From the NCBI GenBank assembly GCA_026419785.1, contig JAODTK010001821.1, positions 62,001 through 126,000 on the forward strand: DNA of 64,000 nucleotides, written 5' to 3'. Below, one piece after another: positions 41,001 through 47,300 of this stretch. Source of the stretch: Sclerodactyla briareus. Its lineage: Eukaryota > Echinodermata > Holothuroidea > Dendrochirotida > Sclerodactylidae. Numbering within the stretch: the first letter of the stretch is position 1; each line of letters opens with the position of its first letter. A program made the position numbers and the translations under genes. The notes under the pieces are model-generated. The model had not been told where the DNA came from. It saw nothing but the letters and a program-made list of their open reading frames with translations, and ran no database searches.

Positions 41001-44000
41001 GTTCCTAGGTTTCTGTTTTTCCCTTCCAATCATAGCATGGAAAGGCTTCCATTGAAGTTTCATGCGTAACGGTATGCCGGCCATGGACCTGATGTTCAAG
41101 ACCCAGCGAGGTGACGTACGAGCCTGCTCAAGAACTTCACAAGTAAAGACTACTGCATTATCATGTGCAACCATACCAAGGTATGGCACCTCAAAAGAGT
41201 CTATCAACTTTTCCCTTGTCTGCAACTTGAACCCTCCCAGTACGCGGGAAAGGTGCAGCACCCACCAACTCACCTATCGTGGGATACATAAGTTGGCGCT
41301 GTCTTACCTGGACTTCACTGCTTCATTTCCTTTGCATTCATCTGCAATTTGGAGATGAAGTATATATGCACCGATCGCCATCGTTGTAGGCATTTCACAA
41401 AATATTCCTTCAGTGCCGTCCCCCTTCATACGGCCCGAGGTCAGTCGTCCGCAAACAGAGTAGTAATTGAAACTTTGATTTCACTGTCCCGACTTTGTGA
41501 AACTACAGCTGAACAACCCACCCCCTCCCCGCAGCCATCCTGATTGTCAATATAGGCGCCCACCAGCAGATATCGTTCTCCAACTGTGCACTACAATGGT
41601 CCATAAATTTTGGAATCCAATCATATCTCACAGATTCCGCCCTTCTCACAGACTTCGCATGGCACCCTGATATAACAACATATGATAATGGAAAACATAC
41701 ACACAGAGTAGTGTAGGCCTTGGAAACTGCAGGCAAAGAAATATTCGCTTACTTGTGTGGCTCTCATCCACCCACCCTCACAGGTCGCTCAGGACATCGC
41801 ACTGACAATCACGTGTCCATCGCTGAAGAGATCCTGGAGCGTTTTGTGTATCGTGTAATGCCATGCTCACGCTGCATAACTGCCACGAGGCATTCTGGCT
41901 CGGCAAACCTCAAGAACGGATCGCAAGGCTAAAATTCCTTCATTGTGATCTGGTTACTCCTGCACTCTTCGGAAAGAGTAGTCGAGATTCACTGGTGTCC
42001 TTCCACACCTGAAAACTGGAAGCCTCAACTATGTCCGACTGAGGATTTCCCTAGTCGCTGGAGCATTTCCAGTTCCAGGTGGAAGCATAACACGAAGCGT
42101 GATGATGATGTTACATTGATATAGTGTGAAATGACAATTTCTTCCCAGCTCCTAGAACTGTGTAATCCTTGTCAGCTGAAAGTTTGACAATAACTTTATT
42201 TTTTAATCTTGGTCACATTTTTCAGTTTCTTTCAAACTCAGTTTTCTTGAATTGCTGGTTGTCCAATCATTCCAATAATTCCTATATAATAATAATGATG
42301 TAGTCTTATATCGCGCACATATCCAGCTAACATCTGATCAAGGTGCTTTTTACAACATTGCCACTTCCCATGTTAATAGAAACCTGTACGCACTCCGACA
42401 ACCCCGAGAGTATGTGGCAGCTGATACAGCGGCCGTTGTACTACGGGTTCCTTACGGTTCCTATTTACATACCCTTGGGTGAGAAAATCAGTTTGAGATT
42501 ATCCCATTCAGAGTTTGACAGCTAGGCCCCTCACGCTCTCTTGCCTTCACAATGGAGTAACATCATCAACATCATCTCTTCGTGCTGTACACCAACAAGA
42601 GTGAACAAACGAACAAAGTAATACAGAATAATTGATCAGATTAGGTCATTCATTAAGCATCTTTATACAGAAATGTCTTACGCTGTAATTGTTTCGAACT
42701 GGTCGATTCTCTTTGAGCTGAGGAAGTGGACAGGTGTTATGTCGGAGAGGGATAACAAAAACTGATGGGCCTCGTGGGTCTGCATTAATGCTTTTGAGTG
42801 CAAGGTCTCACACAGGTAGTAGGGCTCTAGATATCACTGGTCTGGTAGAGAGAGGTTGGTGTATGACGGAGTCGTTGGATTGAGAATTTATTGGTGAATA
42901 ACCTTCAGATCCCTTTGACAAAAAACCTTGACCCTCATTTTTTTTGTCAAGTATTGGGAAATCGGTACGTGTAAAAGTGATGAGACAAGCAGCATTCTTT
43001 GGAGCTTGGGAATGTCCTCTTGTTGGAGACCATACAGCAAACTATTGCAACTGACCCCCGAGGCCTGGAACAGTAGTGCTGTGGTGAGGGATTCCGCTGA
43101 TTTTCTTCAGAGGTAGAGGCTTTTGACATGATGGACCATTTGTAATAACGGTAACTGTCAAGAACCACGCCAACATCATTAGTATGCGATGTACGCGTGA
43201 AATTGCAATCACCACGGACCTTTGGGGGAAGTTGAGACAATCTTGCAAATCGAGAGGATAGATAGATCACATCTGCTTCAGACATTGTTTAGGACAAGGA
43301 AGTTCAATGCCATCAACAATTGGATGTCTTTGAACAGTTTCTTGTAGTATCCACTGCTAGTTGAGTTGCTATGTAGGTGATATTGTCAGGTGGATCATAC
43401 AGGGTGGACCTCTGTAATCCTCTCAGCACCCAGAGATACAGAGAAAAGAGTATTTCTCTCACCACTGGATACAAAAAAATGAAGATAGTTGACACTCTTG
43501 CACTCGCTGATGCTGTTCTCAAAACAACCTCAAAATACAAATTTACTAGACCATTCCTGCAATCCTAGGTCGTTGAGAGCTTTTGGGCAACATGGAATTA
43601 GACCAAGCGTGAGCTGAGATATGAAGATGAGTTTTGGCTGCATATGTCAGTCAAATGACCCACCTGCTAGCTCTGCTTATAGAGTAGGAAGAATCCATTC
43701 CCTCCTCCAACTGGGAACAAGTTTTGTACCTCAAATTCAACCAGAGGGTTAGGAATAAAGATTTGAATCAAGTTATCAACCTTTCAAGAGCAGGGTTCCC
43801 ATGGTCATAGAAAACCTGGAAGAGTCATGGAATTTCATCAGGGCCTGGAGAAGTCTTGAAATTCAGTGAAAAGTTGTAGTCATGGAAATTTTCATGAAGT
43901 GATTTGCTCTTTCCTGGAAATGAAAAATCAGAAATTGATGTTTCAATTATTTCAATTTTTGCTTGATCGATCAGTCAAGGATTTGCTAAGCTCTTTACTT

Positions 44001-44147
44001 TTTCCTCAGGGTGATGAGATATCATCTCAAGTATGCCAGGCAGATGAAGAATCCGGAGTGGTGAGGGAGATGAAGATGGGGACAATGAAGAGAAAGGAAA
44101 AGAATTCTGAAAGAGAGTGAGATTGATGATGTGATGATGAGTCTGAA
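4976..44147 (+). CDS. FANCD2: FANCD2 orthologue, gene span (5' part missing)
   Basis: Whole-gene entry; exons are listed separately. FANCD2 is a nuclear alpha-solenoid protein that pairs with FANCI, is monoubiquitinated by the Fanconi core complex (FANCL/UBE2T), and clamps DNA during interstrand-crosslink repair. Conceptual translation of nineteen colinear + strand segments resembles human FANCD2, as I recall its sequence, from about residue 385 to the acidic tail. The clearest pieces are [58 protein letters not shown] and [15 protein letters not shown]. Most boundaries are AG/GT. Several exons contain one or two indels. Not found: about human 1-384, 518-562 (includes K561), 700-716, 976-1010 and 1095-1120. 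A decayed pseudogene is the alternative, but intact splice sites and conserved coding favour a real gene with consensus errors. Confidence 0.93.
5066..6464. other. FANCD2 intron with a family A fragment and poly-G tract
   Basis: A family A repeat relative ('aaaacttggtggatgtgg' and 'tgtctaattatgcaaat' blocks) occupies about 5,400-5,645. A poly-G run is at 5,743-5,752, and two similar blocks around it (about 5,700-5,860) share 'ttcatgaac' and 'tactgccccac'. No coding similarity was seen. Confidence 0.5.
6465..6637 (+). CDS. FANCD2: FANCD2 exon (about human 413-475)
   Basis: Acceptor cttgcttcag, donor gtatca. The main frame gives [19 protein letters not shown] followed by [11 protein letters not shown], aligning with human [20 protein letters not shown] then RVLRNKIRSGC. 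After one shift [12 protein letters not shown] continues the match (human QLLQSTFSVHYL). The first ~45 bases match only if another indel is allowed. Confidence 0.85.
6638..7248. other. FANCD2 intron, nothing notable
   Basis: No gene or clear repeat is seen. It is bounded by the donor gtatca and the acceptor gtttcatcag. Confidence 0.5.
7249..7382 (+). CDS. FANCD2: FANCD2 exon (about human 474-517)
   Basis: Acceptor ttcatcag, donor gttagt. Pieces in different frames read [15 protein letters not shown], then [12 protein letters not shown], then DIHHKQ. They align with human LKDMCSSILSLAQSLL, then ISFGSLLYKYAFKFFD, then TYCQQ. At least two indels are needed to join them. Confidence 0.8.
7383..10573. 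other. FANCD2 intron(s); one expected exon not found
   Basis: About 45 residues are missing here, corresponding to human 518-562 and including the ubiquitin-acceptor lysine K561. I searched for a VFVKG-like or EVVGALV-like segment and saw none. A reverse copy of repeat family C lies at 8,252-8,397. The short open frames at 7,789-8,046, 8,808-9,122 and 9,912-10,169 show no similarity I recognise. Confidence 0.55.
8252..8397 (-). repeat. Repeat family C, reverse copy
   Basis: On the minus strand it begins ggacaacacaggaaattatg and ends near aatcctctcccata, matching two direct copies at 17,908-18,060 and 18,617-18,765. The central 'accatcaacactaccaaccc' portion is well kept. No protein is encoded. 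It is probably a short non-autonomous interspersed element. Confidence 0.7.
10574..10677 (+). CDS. FANCD2: FANCD2 exon just after the expected K561 site (about human 563-600)
   Basis: Acceptor caccgccag, donor gtaagt. One frame gives TDDLPQLSP, a second QQVRKLF, and the first again [10 protein letters not shown] then YDKELTIQ. Joined by one extra and one missing base this matches human [20 protein letters not shown] then TLAF. The exon starts about two residues after the position of human K561, so the acceptor lysine would be in the preceding exon, which was not found. Confidence 0.85.
10678..12649. other. FANCD2 intron
   Basis: No gene is recognised. There is a poly-C tract at about 11,211-11,226. 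The open frame at 11,451-11,810 (119 codons) has no recognisable motif and ends in low-complexity-free sequence without splice support. Confidence 0.5.
12650..12780 (+). CDS. FANCD2: Probable FANCD2 exon (about human 600-635)
   Basis: A strong acceptor (gtcttcttttacag) and a possible donor (gagGTTCAG) bound this segment. Fragments in two frames, [10 protein letters not shown] and [14 protein letters not shown], sit where human FANCD2 has DDMHLVIRKQLS and IGIIGAVTMAGIMA. Similarity is modest, and the order and position are the main support. Confidence 0.5.
12947..13138 (+). CDS. FANCD2: FANCD2 exon (about human 645-698)
   Basis: Acceptor ccttccag, donor ctgcag then gttaaa. Segments read [12 protein letters not shown], then FCDECQTL, then [20 protein letters not shown] after a shift. 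They follow human LLQLVHSCSEQSP, YYDEFANL and IQHEKLDPKALEWVGHTIC. At least two indels are present. Confidence 0.75.
13139..15191. other. FANCD2 intron with two dispersed repeats
   Basis: It contains a short block at 13,497-13,572 shared with 30,798-30,862 and a family A fragment at 14,640-14,960. A purine-rich GACGAACGAACGAACGA run is at about 14,406-14,424. No further exon was recognised, although about 15 residues of human FANCD2 (700-716) remain unassigned. Confidence 0.5.
13497..13572 (+). repeat. Dispersed repeat, first of two copies
   Basis: Both this segment and 30,798-30,862 begin gttccattcagc and share cctactgtagtaatct-like cores around a 'tccagctac'-like block, in the same orientation. 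The element type is unknown. Confidence 0.6.
15192..15323 (+). CDS. FANCD2: FANCD2 exon (about human 717-760)
   Basis: Acceptor gtttcctcag, donor gtaggt. The open frame is uninterrupted: [18 protein letters not shown], then [19 protein letters not shown], then SFSKKFR. It aligns with human [20 protein letters not shown] then LLPLL. One of the cleanest anchors for identifying the gene. Confidence 0.93.
15324..16895. other. FANCD2 intron, nothing notable
   Basis: AT-rich with no recognisable gene. It ends in a good acceptor (tttctatttacag). Confidence 0.5.
16896..17111 (+). CDS. FANCD2: FANCD2 exon (about human 770-836)
   Basis: Acceptor ctatttacag, donor gtacaa. In order: [65 protein letters not shown]. 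Human counterparts are [52 protein letters not shown] and FLTLNW. Three or four indels split the frame, yet every segment aligns in order. Confidence 0.9.
17908..18060 (+). repeat. Repeat family C, direct copy 1
   Basis: Starts ggacaacacaagaaattatg and passes through 'tctctcaccaaagtaaccat' to 'actcctctcccat'. It matches the copy at 18,617-18,765 and the inverse copy at 8,252-8,397. Confidence 0.75.
18617..18765 (+). repeat. Repeat family C, direct copy 2
   Basis: Starts ggacaacacatgaaattatg and contains 'ctctcaccaaagttacatca' and 'caatcctctcccata'. It lies 0.7 kb after copy 1 in the same orientation, within the same FANCD2 intron. Confidence 0.75.
19309..19415 (+). CDS. FANCD2: FANCD2 exon (about human 835-870)
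   Basis: Acceptor catgacag, donor gtcggt. The first part continues the previous exon as GDINASQ (human REIVNAFCQ); after one shift it reads [16 protein letters not shown] then [14 protein letters not shown], against human ETSPEMKGKVLTRLK then HIVELQIILEKYLA. It splices in frame to the next exon, making LAVTPGY. Confidence 0.92.
19786..20376. mobile_element. Non-autonomous hAT-type element with 8-bp target duplication
   Basis: The ends are inverted: caggggttcccaacct at the left and aggttgggaaaccctg at the right. Perfect direct repeats TTCTAATA flank it at 19,778-19,785 and 20,377-20,384. CAGGG-type ends with an 8-bp duplication are typical of hAT transposons, and the central TA of the duplication fits Buster-type hATs. 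At 591 bp with no transposase frame it must be mobilised in trans. Inside, 'gtggtac' is repeated near both ends, and a 'ggtggcgctccgct' hairpin block lies near 20,280. Confidence 0.88.
20262..20303. repeat. GCGCTCCGCT hairpin block, copy in the hAT element
   Basis: A short palindromic block, 'cgctccgcctccacctatgg' followed by 'tggcgctccgctagatag'. Related blocks are at 49,926-49,972 and 55,150-55,195, each about 30-80 bases after a 'tgcaatct'-like motif. It may be the conserved core of a short interspersed element. Confidence 0.5.
20385..21006. other. FANCD2 intron, nothing notable
   Basis: Unique-looking AT-rich sequence that ends in the acceptor gcatatacag. Confidence 0.5.
21007..21121 (+). 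CDS. FANCD2: FANCD2 exon (about human 870-910)
   Basis: Acceptor atatacag, donor gtgaat. The uninterrupted frame is [18 protein letters not shown] then [20 protein letters not shown]. Human FANCD2 has VTPDYVPPLGNFDVETLD at this place, followed by a low-conservation basic linker. A key diagnostic exon. Confidence 0.95.
21122..22193. other. FANCD2 intron with short pyrimidine-rich repeats
   Basis: About 21,170-21,300 and 21,740-21,890 share diverged 'cctgaggtgt' and 'gtgtcc' blocks, looking like a decayed tandem family. No exon was recognised. Confidence 0.45.
22194..22421 (+). CDS. FANCD2: FANCD2 exon (about human 912-975)
   Basis: Acceptor tatgatcag, donor gtaatt. The first frame reads [20 protein letters not shown] then SQVDEAR, a variable linker. 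After one shift it reads [20 protein letters not shown] then [10 protein letters not shown], closely matching human [20 protein letters not shown] then FILDTEMHTE. One indel lies in the poorly conserved linker half. Confidence 0.95.
22615..22930 (+). repeat. Dispersed repeat family D with (CTGT)n/(CTAT)n stretch
   Basis: It starts with the small hairpin-like 'agctatgctggttgagc', then a CTAT/CTGT microsatellite (about 22,660-22,755), then 'aaacttggacacaatg', 'gtcaaggtcaaagcc' and 'agccattatgtg'. The same order is found at 58,318-58,560. The microsatellite accounts for the Leu/Cys/Ser-rich open frames here. Confidence 0.65.
22950..24400 (+). repeat. Diverged tandem array, ~145-bp units forming ~290-bp pairs
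   Basis: Landmark 'gcacagtg..' motifs recur at about 22,962, 23,238, 23,378, 23,670, 23,960 and 24,104, so spacing alternates near 140 and 290. 'ggtccttgggtagagggcc'-like and 'gggcccatcat'-like blocks recur in step. The open frames of 90-125 codons across it follow the repeat and are not genes. It begins where family D ends and may be its tail. Confidence 0.7.
24390..24705 (+). repeat. Local tandem duplication (two units)
   Basis: Two successive blocks both contain 'ccccaaattc', 'cctg..actctgt/tctct', 'ccccattactgggtt' and 'ccccattcagc/agccgc'. The unit is about 150-170 bp and has diverged. Confidence 0.55.
25680..26080 (+). repeat. Local tandem duplication (two ~240-bp units)
   Basis: Both halves share 'attgcttgtat.gaatatgag', 'gcagaaaaaataccctgaca'-like and 'ctccccatctgag' blocks in the same order. 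No coding function was seen. Confidence 0.65.
27125..28465 (+). repeat. ~70-bp tandem array with acceptor-donor core (about 19 copies)
   Basis: The 'tcattgaattatctgctgga' core recurs about every 70 bp, with starts near 27,325, 27,393, 27,464, 27,535, 27,608, 27,678 and on to 28,448. The unit also holds 'agaccaaacatgccctcac' and 'caaagaaagtcacac'. Before each core most units show 'cttacaggtgagtcatt' or 'atccacaggtatgtcatt', a 3' splice consensus directly abutting a 5' splice consensus. It lies 0.2 kb upstream of a FANCD2 exon, in its intron. Confidence 0.85.
28641..28768 (+). CDS. FANCD2: FANCD2 exon (about human 1010-1053)
   Basis: Acceptor with a strong pyrimidine tract (ttttcctcccgcag), donor gtaagc. 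It reads [19 protein letters not shown], then after one base shift [20 protein letters not shown] then TFIK. Human has KGSRNIGFSHLQQRSAQEI and [20 protein letters not shown]. Confidence 0.9.
28769..30031. other. FANCD2 intron with homopolymer tracts and a local duplication
   Basis: Poly-C and poly-G tracts occur at about 28,911-28,922, 29,037-29,050 and 29,079-29,089. A two-unit duplication is listed separately. No exon was recognised. Confidence 0.5.
29125..29455 (+). repeat. Local tandem duplication (two ~185-bp units)
   Basis: Both units contain 'ggactcagtcataggactct' , 'gtctcagag.actggg', 'gggagag.tatagta' and 'gacagcactg'. They diverge by small indels. Confidence 0.75.
30032..30150 (+). 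CDS. FANCD2: FANCD2 exon (about human 1056-1095)
   Basis: Acceptor catatccag, donor gtgagt. The uninterrupted frame reads [19 protein letters not shown], then [20 protein letters not shown] then W. Human FANCD2 has [20 protein letters not shown], then [20 protein letters not shown]. A strong diagnostic match. Confidence 0.95.
30798..30862 (+). repeat. Dispersed repeat, second of two copies
   Basis: Begins gttccattcagc and contains 'ttttccagcc' and 'ctactgtagtaatct'; direct match to 13,497-13,572. Confidence 0.6.
31110..31550 (+). repeat. ~40-bp tandem array (about 11 copies)
   Basis: Repeating 'tcaagcttggacatgg', 'attgccatattt' and 'ggtgttgaa' blocks with many small indels. Period estimated at 36-44 bp by eye. 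No coding role was seen. Confidence 0.75.
32061..32185 (+). repeat. CCCCTCTC-type microsatellite
   Basis: Almost pure pyrimidine repeat of CCCCTCTC/CCCCTC units. It gives rise to Arg/Glu/Gly-rich frames on the minus strand and Pro/Ser/Leu frames on the plus strand, which are not genes. It ends about 150 bases before a FANCD2 acceptor. Confidence 0.95.
32337..32459 (+). CDS. FANCD2: FANCD2 exon (about human 1120-1160)
   Basis: Acceptor catccttgcag, donor gtgagt. It reads [20 protein letters not shown] then [20 protein letters not shown], against human [20 protein letters not shown] then VILEKS. A TAG sits in this frame at the last codon, so the exon either ends a few bases earlier or carries an indel near its end. 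Confidence 0.75.
   Translation, partial: EVLSVFPAFAPSVPSLESGQVLLSLLQALTDLTGAQVTRQ
32460..33184. other. FANCD2 intron, unique part
   Basis: No coding similarity. It leads into the large minisatellite. Confidence 0.5.
33185..37675 (+). repeat. 41-bp minisatellite, about 110 copies
   Basis: The unit has three blocks: catgcccagggcatcact, actacaaaggcccttc, agtacaa. Variants have 'gcttcactcctac' or 'catcactccaac' in the middle. Copies are highly similar but peppered with one-base deletions and insertions. Because 41 is not a multiple of three and the consensus has no stop in any forward frame, very long open frames (up to 469 codons) arise with repeated [19 protein letters not shown]-type sequence. 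They are artefacts of the repeat, and the array lies in a FANCD2 intron. Confidence 0.95.
37676..37884. other. FANCD2 intron end
   Basis: Short unique stretch between the minisatellite and the next exon, ending in a good acceptor (gctcttttctctacag). Confidence 0.5.
37885..37987 (+). CDS. FANCD2: FANCD2 exon (about human 1172-1200)
   Basis: Acceptor tctctacag, donor gtaagg. Frames give [17 protein letters not shown] and DSLQKVING. They align with human [20 protein letters not shown] and NDQLHALL. At least two indels are required. It is isolated between two tandem arrays. Confidence 0.72.
37988..38224. other. FANCD2 intron, unique part
   Basis: No feature recognised before the 21-bp array. 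Confidence 0.4.
38225..39090. repeat. 21-bp minisatellite, about 40 copies
   Basis: Unit cacctgcacaatagcagtag plus one base, repeated with frequent indels. Since 21 is a multiple of three, the minus strand reads as Cys/Leu-rich heptads (LLLCRCL), giving frames of 100-232 codons. Frame jumps, the absence of a plausible start context and the position inside an intron argue that these are not proteins. Confidence 0.93.
39347..39677 (+). CDS. FANCD2: FANCD2 exon (about human 1205-1315)
   Basis: Acceptor ccaatttccag; the donor is probably the weak GTTCAC. Segments include [19 protein letters not shown] and, near the end, SEKLVDWH then [15 protein letters not shown]. Human has VPELINSPKD, FPTLTRHTF, EEKLLYWN and LIKVFDSHPVLHVCL. 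The frame changes at least three times, including a poly-C tract at about 39,457. Confidence 0.85.
40005..40158. mobile_element. Palindromic MITE, copy 1
   Basis: Ends read ttttggcaaattgggtca and, inverted at the right, attttgacaatttttcaaat-like sequence with 'gatgtcat' boxes on both sides of the middle. The interior 'cttttcctttataattg.tag' also occurs in copy 2 at 57,280-57,432. Short, AT-rich, palindromic and without coding capacity, which fits a miniature inverted-repeat element. Confidence 0.65.
40397..40430. other. Perfect 11-bp stem-loop
   Basis: TGTGGTAGTTG and CAACTACCACA pair exactly around a 12-base G-rich loop (taggggcagggg). It is isolated in an intron, and no function is inferred. 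Confidence 0.7.
41036..41142 (+). CDS. FANCD2: FANCD2 exon (about human 1316-1350)
   Basis: Acceptor ccaatcatag, donor gtaaag. It begins HGKA, continues after a shift [18 protein letters not shown], then after another shift SLLKNFT. Human has [20 protein letters not shown] then FRKHREDVLSLLETF. Two or three indels. Confidence 0.9.
41143..41732. other. FANCD2 intron, nothing notable
   Basis: Short open frames on both strands have no recognisable similarity. Confidence 0.5.
41733..41927 (+). CDS. FANCD2: FANCD2 exon (about human 1350-1412)
   Basis: Acceptor gaaactgcag. It joins the previous exon as [17 protein letters not shown] (human LLETFQLDTRLLHHLCG). Then [15 protein letters not shown] and, after a shift, [17 protein letters not shown] then LKN match human VPLLKKTLELLVCRV and [20 protein letters not shown]. 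The expected donor reads gctaaa instead of GT, probably a base error, or a GC donor. Confidence 0.95.
41928..44009. other. FANCD2 intron with a possible SINE-like fragment
   Basis: At about 42,283-42,345 an 'aataataatgatgtagtctt' then 'atatcgcgcacat' stretch looks like a dispersed invertebrate element, but no second copy in the window proves it. The rest shows no gene. Confidence 0.4.
44010..44147 (+). CDS. FANCD2: FANCD2 acidic C-terminal exon
   Basis: Acceptor ctttttcctcag, donor gtaagt. It reads [16 protein letters not shown] and, after a shift, [13 protein letters not shown], followed by serine/aspartate codons ([10 protein letters not shown]). The acidic tail of human FANCD2 (DDMSSQASKSKATEDGEEDE) has the same start and composition. 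A good GT donor suggests that at least one more exon follows. Confidence 0.78.
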
Positions 44148-44196
44148 GTAAGTATGTATGTATGCACAAGTATTTATAGAGCACTTCTTTTTCCAG

Positions 44197-44375
44197 AGGA
44201 AGCTGCCAAACAAACGAACAGGAGAAAAAAAAAAAGTCCCCTGAATTGCTGAGTAGTAGTCGCATGATGCACTTCTCAGATGAGGGATTCCAGATAGTTG
44301 ATGTGACTACAAATAAACGCTGCTCACGAAAAGATTTTTGTGAGAGGATGAAGAGGAGCGCAATGTGTGTGCCAG
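44197..44375 (+). CDS. Candidate extra 3' exon after FANCD2
   Basis: Bounded by cttctttttccag and a gtaata donor. It opens EEAAKQTNRRKKKK, then across an A-rich run (a likely indel) SPELLSSSRMMHFSDEGFQ, then IVDVTTNKRCSRKDFCERMK. The basic start could extend the FANCD2 tail, which in many species ends in short charged exons. I do not recognise the later part, and it could belong to another transcript. A long minus-strand frame (43,975-44,514) overlaps it and is treated as a shadow. Confidence 0.45.
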
Positions 44376-44450
44376 GTAATATTTTCATTTGAAATAGTAG
44401 AAGTGCATCTTTGTTCGATCTTCGATACTGTGTAATCCTTGAACTTTCAG

Positions 44451-44493
44451 CTTTTGTTAGAGCGCTTGAGATTTCCAATGGAAATTTTAAAAG
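44451..44493 (+). CDS. Candidate 43-bp exon
   Basis: Flanked by cttgaactttcag and a gtgaat donor, reading AFVRALEISNGNFK. Followed at about 44,545-44,630 by a coding-like charged stretch (ILMEVEKEHGNCY then ELRKVDMESKNQSTRLQ). Unrecognised; supported only by splice-like edges. Confidence 0.3.
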
Positions 44494-44759
44494 GTGAATC
44501 ATCCTCTTGTGCAATCACTCTCGTTACTGTTTGCGAGGCTATTTTGATGGAAGTGGAAAAAGAACATGGAAACTGTTATTGAACTACGCAAAGTGGACAT
44601 GGAATCGAAAAACCAATCGACACGGCTGCAGGAATACATTACTGTCTCCAATACTACATGCCTCACACACCAGTGTGTATTCGCTATGGCCGGTGCTCAT
44701 CTCTACTAGCCTTGATACCCAGGTGCGTGATTTGGGTCCTACGAGTATGATGAAATTTT

Positions 44760-45320
44760 GTGTGTAGCACCGGGGGTGAGTGTACCCCATATGATTAGGA
44801 CTTTGGGCAGCAAAATCATTGAAGTAAGTTGGGTAATTAGCCTTTTTATGTAATTTATTGTTTAGCTCGTTAGGAAGATTACGGCAGAACCGTATGTGCT
44901 ACAGTGATATAGTATGACAGGTAGATGGACTGATTAGATTTTCAGCCTAAAATATGCTTATTAAGTGGTCTAATTTGCATAATTTATGTGAATTTTCAAG
45001 TTGGATATCCACAAAACTTGATGAATGTGGTCTACCATGGTTTCCCGGAAATTTAAAAGTGAAGTCAGGGTGCACTGAGGTAATTTCATGTGGCTAATTT
45101 GCATAGTTAATGCAATTTTTGAAAGTTCGTTGGATTTCCACAAACTTGGTAGTATGTGATCCACCTTTGGATCTTGATCATTTTCAAGGTACAGCTTGGG
45201 TCAGTGAGGTCATTGTATGTACCTAATTTGCATAATTTATTCCAATTTCCAACTTGGTAAGATTTCCGCCAACTCATTAGGTTTGGTCTGTTAACATTTT
45301 CTGGATCTGATGTGTTTAAT
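44760..45320 (+). repeat. Dispersed repeat family A, second long copy
   Basis: Lead-in 'tatgtaatttattgtttagc' then repeating 'aatttgcataatttatg', 'ggatttccacaaacttgg' and 'gtggtctacc' blocks, as at 950-1,640 and in the same orientation. Confidence 0.75.
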
Positions 45321-47300
45321 GTTCATGGATTTGATCGAATTCCATCTAAATGCTCCTGTTAGAATAAAGCACTGAGGAATGAGTAAACCATTGCTCCTGT
45401 TACAATTTTACTGCTGTTATAATCTGCCCACAAGCAAACCTTCTCTTATCCAACCCATTTGATTAGGTTATTAGACTCAAAAATACTGTAACATTTTTTT
45501 TTTTCCTCTCTTCTTACCTTGGGACCGTGAACAACCCCCCCCCCTCCCCCCCCCTCCCCCCCCCCTCTCCCCCCGCCTCCCCCCCCCAGATAGTGGTTGG
45601 ATTGCCAACAACTTTTATTGAATGTGGTTAGTAGGAGAAAAGTGTGGGGCATGGAGAATAGCATTGAGGCTTTTGTATAATAGTAAAACTTATTGGTCAG
45701 TTATTTTAGGAATGTCTTAAGGAATCTTTAGGTGTTACATGTGAAAATTGTGATGTTCGTTTTTTACATGAAGATGTCTGCATAAACTATTGTGTTTGGG
45801 ATGTAGTAGAATACAAACCACCGAGCGTTTTGGTCCTGATTTCATCTCACAGAAAACAGGGATGCGGAAGGTAATGATGATGGTGTATCCTGCAGTGAAG
45901 ACTACTGAGAGGCTGCAACCTCTCAAGGAGGAACTGAATGATACCGATAGAGCTTCATTATGATGGTTTACGGACAGGGTATGGAATGGACACTGTTTTG
46001 CTGAGCCGGAGGATTGTGCTTCAGTCACGGTGGGATGAGAAACAAGTCACCTAACGATATTGAGCGTTCTTGTGGAATTCTCCCGTGATTATTTATAGGA
46101 ACCAGCGGCCATGATGGTTCTAAACTGCTTCTAAACCGAAAATAGCTCTGGCATTACCTCACTCTACACTTCTCCACCTGAACAAAATATAGTGGTAGGT
46201 GACCACATCTTGGACTAGTCAGTGTTTCATTCTGTACTTTCTTTGTGGGCGAGGCTTCTCAGCATTATAAGAGAAATGTATTATATATAATATGCATGTG
46301 TTAATTCCGCAAACCACAATGTAACAACTTATTAGAGGGAGGAAAGTCCAGCAACCTCCAAGGCAATAAACTGAATCTGCCAATGGCAATGCGGTTGGTT
46401 GTACAGGCGAAGGGGTCCATATGAAGGCCTCCAGAACTGTTTTCCTGCTCACAGCCTCTTGCTAGGGTTCCCCCCCCCCACTCCAACTTAACATAAGACA
46501 TAAGACCCCCTCCATATCAGAACTCGATGAAACACACATTTATTGCCCACAAGAATTTCCCTGCCTGTTTGAAAATACCCATGACTGTATTCGCTTTTTT
46601 ACGCTAGGACTGACTGACTGGTGATCGAAGTTCGAATCCCACTGACTGATGTAACAGTACCATTCGCTCTGTTGCCTCACCCCCCCCCACCCCGGGATTA
46701 ATGGGTTGGGGACTTGTGAGGAATTTGAGACAACCTGCATCTATAATGACTTTCCTGTCATTGAGCATTACCCTTGCAAAACGCCAGTCCGACTCAGGTT
46801 TTGAGATGGAATCCTAGTTACTACTAACGCTGAAGCATGCTTGTGTGTCATTATTTATTCTTAAAAACGGTCTGTGACCATCCGGGTTTGGGAATGAAAC
46901 ATTAAAAACGCTACTATTTAACATGCATTTTGTTACACTAGTCAGAACATGCTGGGTTATACTCAACGCAGAGTGGGCAAGGCACGGATACCGTATGCAT
47001 AGCGAGACGTCCCCCTCGACGTGAGACCTCATTTTGAAACTTTTACGTGATTTTGGTTGGACATGAAGACATTCATATATTCCGTGCATCACACGTCTGG
47101 AAATATTAATAGGTCGAGTCGCTCTCTGATTAGCTTGGGCTAGCTACCATAACCACAGAACAGGAAGCTGTAGATGCAATCTGGAGGAAATTACTAATAC
47201 GATTCTGTGAATCTTAGAACAGATGTCTATGGAGTTGACACGGGTCTACCCTGCTGTCGTATTGCAAAAATCCCGAAATGAAGTGAAAAGGTAAATCAGT
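45321..47300. other. Intergenic, no gene recognised
   Basis: There is a poly-C/CT tract at about 45,534-45,588 and C tracts near 46,470 and 46,680. The open frames seen are short and unremarkable. Confidence 0.5.

Larger units (their letters stand above)
39678..41035. other. FANCD2 intron with a palindromic MITE and a hairpin
   Basis: Contains the MITE copy at 40,005-40,158 and the perfect stem at 40,397-40,430, both listed separately. No exon was recognised. Confidence 0.5.

Noticed and set aside
43975-44514. 179-codon minus-strand frame
   Set aside because: It overlaps the FANCD2 acidic-tail exon and the next candidate exon on the plus strand; the composition (Ser/Leu/His-rich) is the antisense of acidic codons, and there is no recognisable domain.
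46595-46650. tRNA-like B box (agttcgaatccc) suggesting a tRNA gene or tRNA-derived SINE
   Set aside because: No matching A box at the right distance, no cloverleaf and no second copy in the window.
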